From contig JAIPJR010000095.1 of the NCBI GenBank assembly GCA_021734045.1, positions 1 to 8,597 on the forward strand: a DNA stretch of 8,597 bases, read 5' to 3'. Made by a program: the position numbers and the translations under genes. Positions 1 to 6,741 of the stretch are shown one piece after another. The notes under the pieces are model-generated. The model was not told the origin of the DNA, did no database searches, and worked only from the letters and a program-made list of their open reading frames with translations. Within the stretch, counting starts at the first letter, position 1; each line of letters starts with the position of its first letter. This stretch comes from Fidelibacterota bacterium (GTDB lineage: Bacteria > Fidelibacterota > UBA8477).

Positions 1-1649
1 CGGTCGCCATAATTGGTGGTGGACCAGCCGGATTGTCTGCAGCCTATTTTCTTATTCAGGATGGATTTGAGGTGGAGATCTTTGAATCCAGCGATACAGT
101 GGGTGGAATGACGGCTCACGCCATTCCATCCTTCCGCTTGGATGAAGCCGGATTGCGGTCTGATGTGGAGCGGATTAAACGCATGGGCGTGATTATTCAT
201 ACCAACGCATCCATCAATCAGGAGCGTTTTAATGCCTTGCGAAATAATTTTGATTACCTCTTCATTGCCGTTGGTGCCCAAAGGGGCGTCGTACCACAAA
301 TCCCCGGTGGTACCGGACCGGGTATCTGGGATCAGTTGGCGCTTTTGTATGCGGTGAATGCCGGTGAGCGCCCTGGTGTAGGAGAGTCAGTATTAGTGAT
401 TGGTGGTGGTAATTCAGCCATGGATGCCGCCCGGACTGCGAAGCGACTGGTGGGTGAAAAGGGGCATGTGCGAATTGTGTATCGACGCACCAGGGCGGAA
501 ATGCCCGCCGATCCTGATGAGATTGACGAACTTGAACCGGAAGGTGTTGAGCTGCTTGAATTGCTGGCACCACTAAAAGTATTGCGTGAAAATGGTGATG
601 CCATCACGGCGCTACGCTGTCAGGTAATGCGTCTGGAGGGAACCGACAATTCGGGCAGACCACGTCCGGAGCCTGTACCCGGTGAAACGGTGGACATCCC
701 TACCAGCGCGATTATCTGGGCGGTGGGTCAGCAAGTGGTGCTGGACTTTTTTCCGGAAGGGACACTGGAAACCAATTCCCGAACAATGGAAACCCAGCTC
801 CGCGATGTGTTTGCCGGTGGTGATGCGGTTCGGGGACCGGCTACGCTTATTCAGGCAATCGGGGATGGCCGCAACGCTGCCCGGATGATTCGCAAAAAAG
901 CCGAATTGCCACCACAACAAATGTTCGCAGCACCCGCGAAAAATTTTTCCATGACCGATTTTCAGGTTATGCAAGCGGTGCGTGATTACGGTCCCGCTCT
1001 AACATTACAGCGTGCAACCCACCAATTGGGATTTGATCTCCTGAGTCAGCCGCTGGATGCTGATACCGCCCTGCAGGAAGCGTCGCGCTGTTTGTATTGT
1101 GATGAATTCTGTAGCGTGTGTGAAGCGGTCTGCCCCAATCGTGCCAATATGACCATTAGGGTTGAACCAGGCGTCATCCAGGCTGTGGAAGGCCATTTTG
1201 CGAATGATGAATTCCATCCCGACCACCATCACCCGGTACAGATGACCCAATCCACTCAAGTGATAAATCTGGCCGATTTTTGTAATGAATGTGGTAATTG
1301 CACCACATTCTGTCCGACCCAGGGAGAGCCCTACCGGACGAAACCCCGGTTTTGGCTTTCGCAGACAGCATTCGAGCAGGAAGCCTCAGGCTATCATTTT
1401 ACTGCTGATGGATCGCTGCTGCACAAACAGGATGGCACCCTGGCGACGCTTACACCTGAAGGTGACCGGATTCTGTACGAGGATGACGCTGTAAGGGCCG
1501 CGTTCGGAATGAAGAACTTTCAATTATTTGAGACCACAGCCCGCCGTGCAGATGTGACCAGGGTAAATTTTCACCGGGCAGCGAATATGTTTTTACTGTG
1601 GGAAGCTTTGAAATCACATGCACTCTTTTCTGTCACAGCGGAAGGATGA
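1..1649 (+). CDS. ygfK: YgfK-like FAD/NAD(P)-binding oxidoreductase with C-terminal 4Fe-4S motifs (annotated in databases as putative selenate reductase subunit), 5'-truncated
   Basis: The gene runs in from the left edge; the first whole codon is at 3 and the true start lies outside the window. The visible part begins inside a GltD-like dinucleotide-binding fold: GGGPAG (nt 15-32) is the FAD-binding Rossmann loop. A second Rossmann loop, GGGNSAMD (nt 402-425), should bind NAD(P)H. VFAGGDAVRGPATL (from nt 807) is the FAD-contacting C-terminal motif of this fold. Two cysteine groups follow: C-x2-C-x3-C-x2-C-x3-CP (nt 1089-1136) and C-x2-C-x2-C-x3-CP (nt 1281-1316), predicted to hold 4Fe-4S clusters. 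FAD/NAD(P)H domains followed by C-terminal cysteines is the YgfK arrangement; AegA/YgfT carry their ferredoxin part at the N terminus. E. coli YgfK is about 1030 aa, so roughly half is missing here. Its probable role is electron transfer between NAD(P)H and the molybdenum hydroxylase encoded downstream. The selenate reductase name rests on genetic association in E. coli. Family is confident; substrate is not. Confidence 0.88.
   Translation, partial: VAIIGGGPAGLSAAYFLIQDGFEVEIFESSDTVGGMTAHAIPSFRLDEAGLRSDVERIKRMGVIIHTNASINQERFNALRNNFDYLFIAVGAQRGVVPQIPGGTGPGIWDQLALLYAVNAGERPGVGESVLVIGGGNSAMDAARTAKRLVGEKGHVRIVYRRTRAEMPADPDEIDELEPEGVELLELLAPLKVLRENGDAITALRCQVMRLEGTDNSGRPRPEPVPGETVDIPTSAIIWAVGQQVVLDFFPEGTLETNSRTMETQLRDVFAGGDAVRGPATLIQAIGDGRNAARMIRKKAELPPQQMFAAPAKNFSMTDFQVMQAVRDYGPALTLQRATHQLGFDLLSQPLDADTALQEASRCLYCDEFCSVCEAVCPNRANMTIRVEPGVIQAVEGHFANDEFHPDHHHPVQMTQSTQVINLADFCNECGNCTTFCPTQGEPYRTKPRFWLSQTAFEQEASGYHFTADGSLLHKQDGTLATLTPEGDRILYEDDAVRAAFGMKNFQLFETTARRADVTRVNFHRAANMFLLWEALKSHALFSVTAEG
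1640..1646 (+). promoter_or_regulatory. Ribosome binding site fixing the deaminase start
   Basis: GGAAGGA lies 10 nt before the ATG at 1657, inside the last codons of the ygfK-like gene. It supports 1657 over the in-frame ATG at 1618, which would overlap ygfK by 32 nt and add a 13-residue leader unlike the family's N terminus. Confidence 0.6.
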
Positions 1650-1656
1650 TACCAGT

Positions 1657-3066
1657 ATGCCACAAAAACGGATACTGATACAAAATCCCAAATTGGTCGC
1701 AACGATGGACGATAAGGGTCGTGAATTCACCGGTGGGCATATCCTGGTTGAGAATGGAGTAATTAGCAACCTGGGACCTGAACCCCTGCATGTAAGCGGG
1801 AACGAGGTCGAAGTCATTGATGCCAGTGAAATGGTGGTGCTGCCGGGATTCATCAATACCCATCACCATTTGTATCAATCGCTGACCCGCAATATTCCTC
1901 GCATGCAGGACCAACCGTTGTTCGGTTGGCTTAAAAATCATTATCAGGTCTGGCGTGAACTCACGGAAGAGGGCGTTTTCGTGAGTGCTCAGGTGGGTTT
2001 ATTGGAGCTGATGAAATCGGGAACCACCACCAGTTCGGATCACCTATACCTCTTTCCGAAACAGGCTGGTACTCAATTGATTGACGCCGAGATTAACGCG
2101 GCCCGGCATTTGGGAATACGCTTTCATCCCACGCGCGGATCCATGACGCTGGGGGAATCAGCCGGGGGCCTGCCGCCGGATGATGTGGTGCAGAATGAAG
2201 CCCATATTCAAGCGGACATTGAGCGCTTGTTAGCGAAATATCACGACACGGCACCCGGTGCTATGACCCGACTGGCATTGGCGCCCTGCTCACCCTTTTC
2301 TGTTACCACGGAGCAGATGGCTCATACGGCAGCATTCGCGTACGAAAATGGTCTCCAAATACACACGCACCTGGCCGAAACGCTGGACGAAGAGGCTTTT
2401 TGCATGCAACAATACGGTATGCGTCCCGTGGATTACATGGAATCGGTAAACTGGTTGTCGGAAAATGCCTGGTTTGCCCACGCCATTCATCTCACTGACA
2501 GAGAAATTGTGCGATTGGGGACAGCCGGAGTGGGTATGAGTCATTGCCCGTCGTCCAATATGCGTCTGGGATCGGGTATTGCCCGGATCCGAGAGCTGCT
2601 GGATGCCGGCGTTAAAGTGAGTTTGGGTGTAGATGGTTCAGCCTCCAACGATTCAGGGAACATGCTTATGGAAATCCGGAATGCCCTATATTTATCCAGA
2701 TTGCGCGAGCAGGGGTTCTGGCTGAATGCCCGGGATGTGTTTCGGATGGCGACCCGGGGTGGAGCGGCGATTCTGGGTAGGGATGATATTGGCGAACTCA
2801 GTCCGGGTAAGCAGGCGGACATCGCTCTATTCAGAATTGATGGCCTGGAATACGCCGGCGCTCAAGCAGACCCGCTGGCGGCATTGGCATTCACGGTGCG
2901 GATGAGACCGGTAGATTATCTGTTGGTGAAGGGTGAGATTCGTATCCGGGAGGGGAATTCCCGCCTGGTTGAAAAGGATTTAATTGCATCTCACAATCGC
3001 ATTGCCGCTGAGATGCTCACCCGGGCTGGAAAACAGACGGGAATTGATTTTTTGCGTAGGGATTAA
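1657..3066 (+). CDS. 8-oxoguanine deaminase-like amidohydrolase (TRZ/ATZ family)
   Basis: This is a 469-aa cytosolic metal-dependent amidohydrolase. The expected reaction is hydrolytic deamination of 8-oxoguanine to urate and ammonia. The superfamily metal and catalytic residues are visible: H69 and H71 (NTHHHLYQSLTR), H236 with E241 (IHTHLAET), H275 (FAHAIHLTD) and D326 (LGVDGSASND). The pattern NTHHHxYQSLTR, then LFGWL, then TTSSDHLYLFP, APCSPFSV and HCPSSNMRLGSGI matches what I remember of 8-oxoguanine deaminases (the Pseudomonas aeruginosa PA0142 group, often annotated as hydroxydechloroatrazine ethylaminohydrolase). E. coli SsnA, which sits at this operon position, has a different first metal motif (SHNHFYSGLSRG). 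The N-terminal and C-terminal beta-sandwich segments are present, including LSPGKQADIALF at about 381-392, so the protein is complete. It begins 7 nt after ygfK and ends 4 nt before the FAD-subunit gene, implying co-translation in a purine operon. Other purine or pterin deaminase activities remain possible. Confidence 0.85.
   Translation: MPQKRILIQNPKLVATMDDKGREFTGGHILVENGVISNLGPEPLHVSGNEVEVIDASEMVVLPGFINTHHHLYQSLTRNIPRMQDQPLFGWLKNHYQVWRELTEEGVFVSAQVGLLELMKSGTTTSSDHLYLFPKQAGTQLIDAEINAARHLGIRFHPTRGSMTLGESAGGLPPDDVVQNEAHIQADIERLLAKYHDTAPGAMTRLALAPCSPFSVTTEQMAHTAAFAYENGLQIHTHLAETLDEEAFCMQQYGMRPVDYMESVNWLSENAWFAHAIHLTDREIVRLGTAGVGMSHCPSSNMRLGSGIARIRELLDAGVKVSLGVDGSASNDSGNMLMEIRNALYLSRLREQGFWLNARDVFRMATRGGAAILGRDDIGELSPGKQADIALFRIDGLEYAGAQADPLAALAFTVRMRPVDYLLVKGEIRIREGNSRLVEKDLIASHNRIAAEMLTRAGKQTGIDFLRRD
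3057..3062 (+). promoter_or_regulatory. Ribosome binding site fixing the FAD-subunit start
   Basis: TAGGGA lies 8 nt before ATG 3071 and spans the end of the deaminase gene. The reading frame stays open further upstream, but an earlier start would overlap the deaminase by more than 80 nt and add an unrelated cysteine-containing leader. Confidence 0.5.
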
Positions 3067-3070
3067 TTTT

Positions 3071-3838
3071 ATGTGGTCTTCAATCGAAACCGTTTACCAC
3101 CCAAAATCGCTCACCGAGGCCTGGGAAATGAGTCGGACGACTGGCGCTGTCCTTATTGGTGGGGGAACATACCTGGCGGCGGAAAGAGATTCAGAGATTA
3201 TTCGGCTGATTCCATTAAAGGCTCACCTGCAGGGTGAAATCACGCTGGCGAGGGATGCGGTGACCCTTGGGGCTGGCGTGGATTTACAGACCATGGTTGA
3301 ATACGCTTGGCCGGAGCATTTTCAAGCCCTGGCGGAGGCCGCCCGGGAATCCTGCCCGTCTATGAATATCCGGAACCAGCGCACACTGGGGGGTGAGCTC
3401 GCCAATTCCCGCTTTGATTCGGAGCTGGTAATACTGCTGCATGCTCTGAATCCGCGGTTGAGCGTTGTGCAGGCTCAGGAGTCTACGGAATATCTGGTGG
3501 AGTGGAGTGGTGACGGTATTATCCGGGATGTGATGCTGGAAATCGCGCCGGAAATGCGGCTGAAATACCTGCGATTCGCGCCCATTCCGTCAGCTTTACC
3601 ATTCCTTGGTGTAGCTGGTTTCAGTGCCGCCGACGGATGCCGGATCGTGGTAGGGGGAAATGTAGACAGCCTGAGTGTGTTGGAATTTGACACAAAGGAT
3701 TTTGGCGCCAAGCAGCAGGAACTGGTTCTGGAGCACGCTGAAGACACACTGTTGCCGGATCACTTTGGTGGTGTGTCTTATAAGCGCAAACTTTTGATGA
3801 CGGCGCTTACCCGACTGGAGGATGCATTATGCGGGTAG
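3071..3838 (+). CDS. ygfM: Xanthine dehydrogenase-family FAD-binding subunit (YgfM/XdhB-like)
   Basis: This 255-aa protein is the medium (FAD) subunit of a three-subunit molybdenum hydroxylase. It should carry electrons between the 2Fe-2S subunit and an outside donor or acceptor. Motifs in order: LIGGGTYL (residues 28-35, the FAD pyrophosphate loop, usually AGGTxL); MNIRNQRTLGGELAN (98-112, usually IRNxATxGGNxAN); LKYLRFAPIPSALPFLGVAGF (164-184, the standard strand before the substrate-side domain); and a C-terminal helical part, HFGGVSYKRKLL (231-242), matching the usual YRRxL segment. The family commonly has 280-300 residues. The shortening falls around 135-160, where the flavin-side loop normally lies. 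E. coli YgfM, at about 259 aa, is similarly short. GGE at 107-109 replaces the usual GGN. It overlaps the next gene by 10 nt, consistent with translational coupling. The assignment to an FAD subunit is firm; direct NAD+ use is uncertain. Confidence 0.85.
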   Translation: MWSSIETVYHPKSLTEAWEMSRTTGAVLIGGGTYLAAERDSEIIRLIPLKAHLQGEITLARDAVTLGAGVDLQTMVEYAWPEHFQALAEAARESCPSMNIRNQRTLGGELANSRFDSELVILLHALNPRLSVVQAQESTEYLVEWSGDGIIRDVMLEIAPEMRLKYLRFAPIPSALPFLGVAGFSAADGCRIVVGGNVDSLSVLEFDTKDFGAKQQELVLEHAEDTLLPDHFGGVSYKRKLLMTALTRLEDALCG

Positions 3839-4293
3839 CCTTTCAACTGAACGGAAAACCGGTGGAGACTGAGGTCGAGCCAGGGATGAATGTATTGGAA
3901 TTTTTGCGTTCCCTGGGTGTGTTCAGTGTGAAGCACGGGTGTGATCACGGTGAGTGCGGCTCCTGTACGGTTTTGGTGGATGATAAGCCGCAAAATGCCT
4001 GCCTCATGCTCATGGGTACACTGGATGGTGAACGAATTGAAACGCTGGAGGGGTTGAATGCCCGGCGTCGCATGGAATTGATGCAGGCAGCCTTTCTGGA
4101 CGAAGGTGCCATTCAGTGTGGATATTGTACGCCCGCTATGCTTTTGGCACTGGAGAGTCTCCTGCGCGCGAATCCCAAACCTGATGAAGCGGCGATCCGG
4201 GAGGTATTTTCAGGCATTTACTGCCGCTGTACCGGATATGTGAAGCCGATGGTAGCCGCGAAAAAAGTGGCGTTGGGGGAGGTGGATGGATGA
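3829..4293 (+). CDS. Xanthine dehydrogenase-family 2Fe-2S subunit (XdhC-like)
   Basis: This 154-aa small subunit carries both [2Fe-2S] centres of the molybdenum hydroxylase and relays electrons between the molybdenum centre and FAD. The N-terminal plant-type ferredoxin domain has C38-x4-C43-x2-C46 (GCDHGECGSC) and C58. The C-terminal four-helix domain has C97-x2-C100 (QCGYCTP) and C132-x-C134 (YCRCTGY). All eight ligands are present. Q96 before C97, also present, is usual for the residue nearest the pterin. Length fits stand-alone small subunits (about 150-170 aa). The start is supported by GGAGGA at 3817-3822, 6 nt before the ATG, within the FAD-subunit gene. The stop overlaps the next start as ATGA (4290-4293). 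In E. coli XdhD, as I recall it, this domain is fused to the Mo domain; here it is a separate gene, as in E. coli xdhABC. Confidence 0.94.
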   Translation: MRVAFQLNGKPVETEVEPGMNVLEFLRSLGVFSVKHGCDHGECGSCTVLVDDKPQNACLMLMGTLDGERIETLEGLNARRRMELMQAAFLDEGAIQCGYCTPAMLLALESLLRANPKPDEAAIREVFSGIYCRCTGYVKPMVAAKKVALGEVDG

Positions 4294-6599
4294 ATTCGAG
4301 CCCCGAAAAAGTACTGGAGCGGGTAGGAAAAATCACCCGCCGCGTGGATGGTACAGCGCTGGCAAAGGGAAAACCGGTTTTTGCTGATGATATTCATCTG
4401 CCAGAAATGCTACATCTGAAAATTTTGCGCAGCCCCCATGCGCATGCCCGTATTCGGGAGATTCGAACAGAAAAAGCGCTGAAAATATCTGGTGTGGTTT
4501 TGATTCTCACCCACAAGGATTTTCCGGTTCACTATTTCACCACCGCGGGTCAGGGATATCCGGAGCCTTCTCCGCGTGATATTCGCATTCTGGATGAAAC
4601 GGTACGATATGTGGGTGACCGGGTGGTGGTTGTTGCGGCGGAAACCCTGGCAGCAGCAGAAGCAGGCCTGGCAGCCATAGAGGTGGATTATGATATCCTC
4701 CCGGCCAATTTTGACCCGGAAAAGGCACAGGAGGGGAATCCCGTGCTTCACCCCGAGACCGGAAAAATTGACATTCACGATGCAGCTCACAACGTGGCTT
4801 CCCAACTGGAGGCATCGCTGGGTGATATCCAACAGGGGTTTGAGGAAAGTGAATGGGTTTTTGAGGGGCGTTATTCCACGCCGTACGCTCAGCAAGCCCA
4901 TATTGAGCCCCACATTACCCTGACCTGGATGGATGCTGATGAACGCCTGGTGATTCGTACCTCGACGCAGGTTCCTTTCCATGTACGACGCATTGTGGCG
5001 GAGGTGTTGGATTATCCCATGCGCAATATCCGGGTAATAAAACCCAGGGTCGGTGGCGCTTTTGGAGGTAAACAGGAAATTCTGAATGAAGAATTGTGCG
5101 CTGCTGTCACTTTGCGAACCGGCCGACCGGCGCGGTTGGAATTCACACGCGCCGAGGAGCTCTATGCCGCTCGTTCGCGCCATCCTCAGATCGTATTATT
5201 CAAAATTGGTGTGAATGCAGATTACACCCTGAATGCGATCGATATGGATATTTTGGAGAATTGTGGCGCATATGGTCCCCACGCACTCACGGTTATGTCC
5301 GTGACTGCGCAGAAAGCACTTACGTTGTACCGCTCACCCCATGTCCATGTACGCGGCCAGGCGGTGTATACGAATTTATCAGTGGCCGGCGCCTACCGCG
5401 GGTATGGTGCGCCCCAGGGATTTTTCGCTCTGGAAAGCATCATGGATGAAATCGCCCACGCGTTGACAATTGACCCCATCGAATTTCGTCACAAGAATTA
5501 TGTCACCACCGGTGAAGATGTGCCCATTGCCAAAATCCTTGGTGAAGGCCGGGAGGGCTTCCCGGTGGTGATTGAATCCACAGGCATGCGGGAATGTCTG
5601 GAGGAAGGCAAAAAACTCATTGATTGGGAGCTACTGCGCACTGCGGAAAAATCCGGACCGGAGCGCAGGGGTGTGGGTGTGGCTTGTGCTGCTCAAGGCT
5701 CCGGTATAGCCGGCATCGATATGGGTGCTGTATTCATTAAAATGAATGAAGACGCCAGTTTCAATCTGCTCTTGGGCGCTACCGATCTGGGCACCGGCTC
5801 AGATACAGCACTGGCGCAGATTGCAGCGGAGGTGCTGGAAGTGCCTGTTGAGAATATCCTGGTGTACAGTTCCGATACAGATATGACGCCCTTCGACACC
5901 GGCGCGTATGCTTCCAGTACTACCTATATCTCGGGCGGTGCCGTGAAAAAGGCGGCTGAAAAGTTGAAAGCGAGAATATTGGAGCAGGGACTTATTCTGT
6001 TGAAGGAGGAAAGCGGCCGCATTGATAATGGGCTGGTTCTGGGCAGCAATGGCGGACGGATTTCGTATCAGGAAATATGCACCCGAAGTTTTTACACGGA
6101 GAATCAAACCCAGCTCATGGCCACCGCATCCCACATGAGTTATGATTCACCACCGCCCTTTAATGCCACCTTCGCAGATGTGACGGTAGATGTGGAGACG
6201 GGGTTGGTACGGGTAAATAAAATTGTCTCCGTCACTGATGCGGGGCAGGTAATTAATCCACACATGGCGGCCGGTCAGGTGGAGGGTGCCATTCCACAGT
6301 CTCTGGGCATGGCATTATCTGAATTCATGATTTTTGATGATACCGGCACACCAGTGAATACCAGTTTCCGTGATTATCACATCTTTACCGCCATTGATAT
6401 GCCGGAAATTGTCACCCGATTTATTCACACACATGAACCCACGGGACCCTTTGGTGCGAAAGCGGTGGCGGAAATTCCCATCAACGGACCAGCGGTAGCG
6501 GTGACTAACGCCATCTTCAACGCGTGTGGTGTCCGAATCCGAAATCTACCTGTCACGCCGGATAAAATTCTGTTAAAATTTACCGAGCCGGATTTGTAA
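4290..6599 (+). CDS. Xanthine dehydrogenase-family molybdopterin-binding subunit (purine hydroxylase, XdhA/XdhD-like)
   Basis: This 769-aa catalytic subunit binds the molybdopterin cofactor and should hydroxylate a purine or reduce a hydroxylated one. In order it has an N-terminal hammerhead domain (about residues 20-130) and then two Mo-cofactor domains. The STQVP segment and GGAFGGKQE (255-263) form the first cofactor loops. AYRGYGAPQG (368-377) is the conserved arginine loop over the active site, DLGTGSD (499-505) is a cofactor loop, and E728 in GAKAVAEIPI is the predicted catalytic glutamate. SPPPFNATFADVTVD and DAGQVINPxxAxGQVEG are typical of this subunit. The best remembered match is E. 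coli XdhA/XdhD rather than CO dehydrogenase: there is no CODH-type active-site cysteine loop, and GGKQ and RGYGAPQ are XdhA-like. The length is complete. A ribosome binding site (GGAGG, 4278-4282) lies inside the upstream gene and the two genes share ATGA. Purine substrate is inferred from motifs and the neighbouring deaminase; other N-heterocycles are possible. Confidence 0.88.
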   Translation: MNSSPEKVLERVGKITRRVDGTALAKGKPVFADDIHLPEMLHLKILRSPHAHARIREIRTEKALKISGVVLILTHKDFPVHYFTTAGQGYPEPSPRDIRILDETVRYVGDRVVVVAAETLAAAEAGLAAIEVDYDILPANFDPEKAQEGNPVLHPETGKIDIHDAAHNVASQLEASLGDIQQGFEESEWVFEGRYSTPYAQQAHIEPHITLTWMDADERLVIRTSTQVPFHVRRIVAEVLDYPMRNIRVIKPRVGGAFGGKQEILNEELCAAVTLRTGRPARLEFTRAEELYAARSRHPQIVLFKIGVNADYTLNAIDMDILENCGAYGPHALTVMSVTAQKALTLYRSPHVHVRGQAVYTNLSVAGAYRGYGAPQGFFALESIMDEIAHALTIDPIEFRHKNYVTTGEDVPIAKILGEGREGFPVVIESTGMRECLEEGKKLIDWELLRTAEKSGPERRGVGVACAAQGSGIAGIDMGAVFIKMNEDASFNLLLGATDLGTGSDTALAQIAAEVLEVPVENILVYSSDTDMTPFDTGAYASSTTYISGGAVKKAAEKLKARILEQGLILLKEESGRIDNGLVLGSNGGRISYQEICTRSFYTENQTQLMATASHMSYDSPPPFNATFADVTVDVETGLVRVNKIVSVTDAGQVINPHMAAGQVEGAIPQSLGMALSEFMIFDDTGTPVNTSFRDYHIFTAIDMPEIVTRFIHTHEPTGPFGAKAVAEIPINGPAVAVTNAIFNACGVRIRNLPVTPDKILLKFTEPDL

Positions 6600-6702
6600 C
6601 TGAAAAGTTGGGCAAACTAAAAATCTACCCTTCCGATTAGTCGATAAATTTTATTATTATTGCGGCTGATAACGGGAAAATACTCACCGCACTGAAATTG
6701 GT

Positions 6703-6716
6703 TCACCACGTGATGA
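6703..6716. promoter_or_regulatory. 14-bp near-palindrome upstream of the kinase gene (possible operator)
   Basis: TCACCACGTGATGA is an inverted repeat centred on CACGTG with one mismatched base pair; 12 of 14 positions are symmetric. It lies 25 nt before the kinase start, in the 142-nt non-coding gap 6600-6741. The gap also holds an AT-rich run around 6640-6660. I found no convincing -35/-10 pair and no strong hairpin with a T-run that would end the purine operon. A 14-bp near-palindrome can occur by chance. Confidence 0.2.
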
Positions 6717-6741
6717 TGATTTCGGAGATTTATCAACCCTC

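Noticed and set aside
1-1649. Calling the first gene a true selenate reductase, or the cluster selenium-dependent
   Set aside because: The name comes from genetic association in E. coli. No selenium genes (selD, yqeB, yqeC) and no internal in-frame TGA are visible here, so selenium dependence cannot be claimed from this window.
1618-1656. Upstream in-frame ATG for the deaminase at 1618
   Set aside because: It overlaps ygfK by 32 nt, has a poorer ribosome binding site, and adds a leader (MHSFLSQRKDDTS) unlike the family N terminus; ATG 1657 has GGAAGGA at 10 nt.
2984-3070. Longer FAD-subunit reading frame starting at 2984
   Set aside because: It lies inside the deaminase coding sequence and encodes an unrelated leader; the family-like N terminus begins at 3071 with its own ribosome binding site.
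4410-5183. 257-codon open frame on the minus strand opposite the Mo subunit
   Set aside because: It is wholly antisense to a well-conserved gene and its translation has no recognisable motif; it is a codon-bias shadow.
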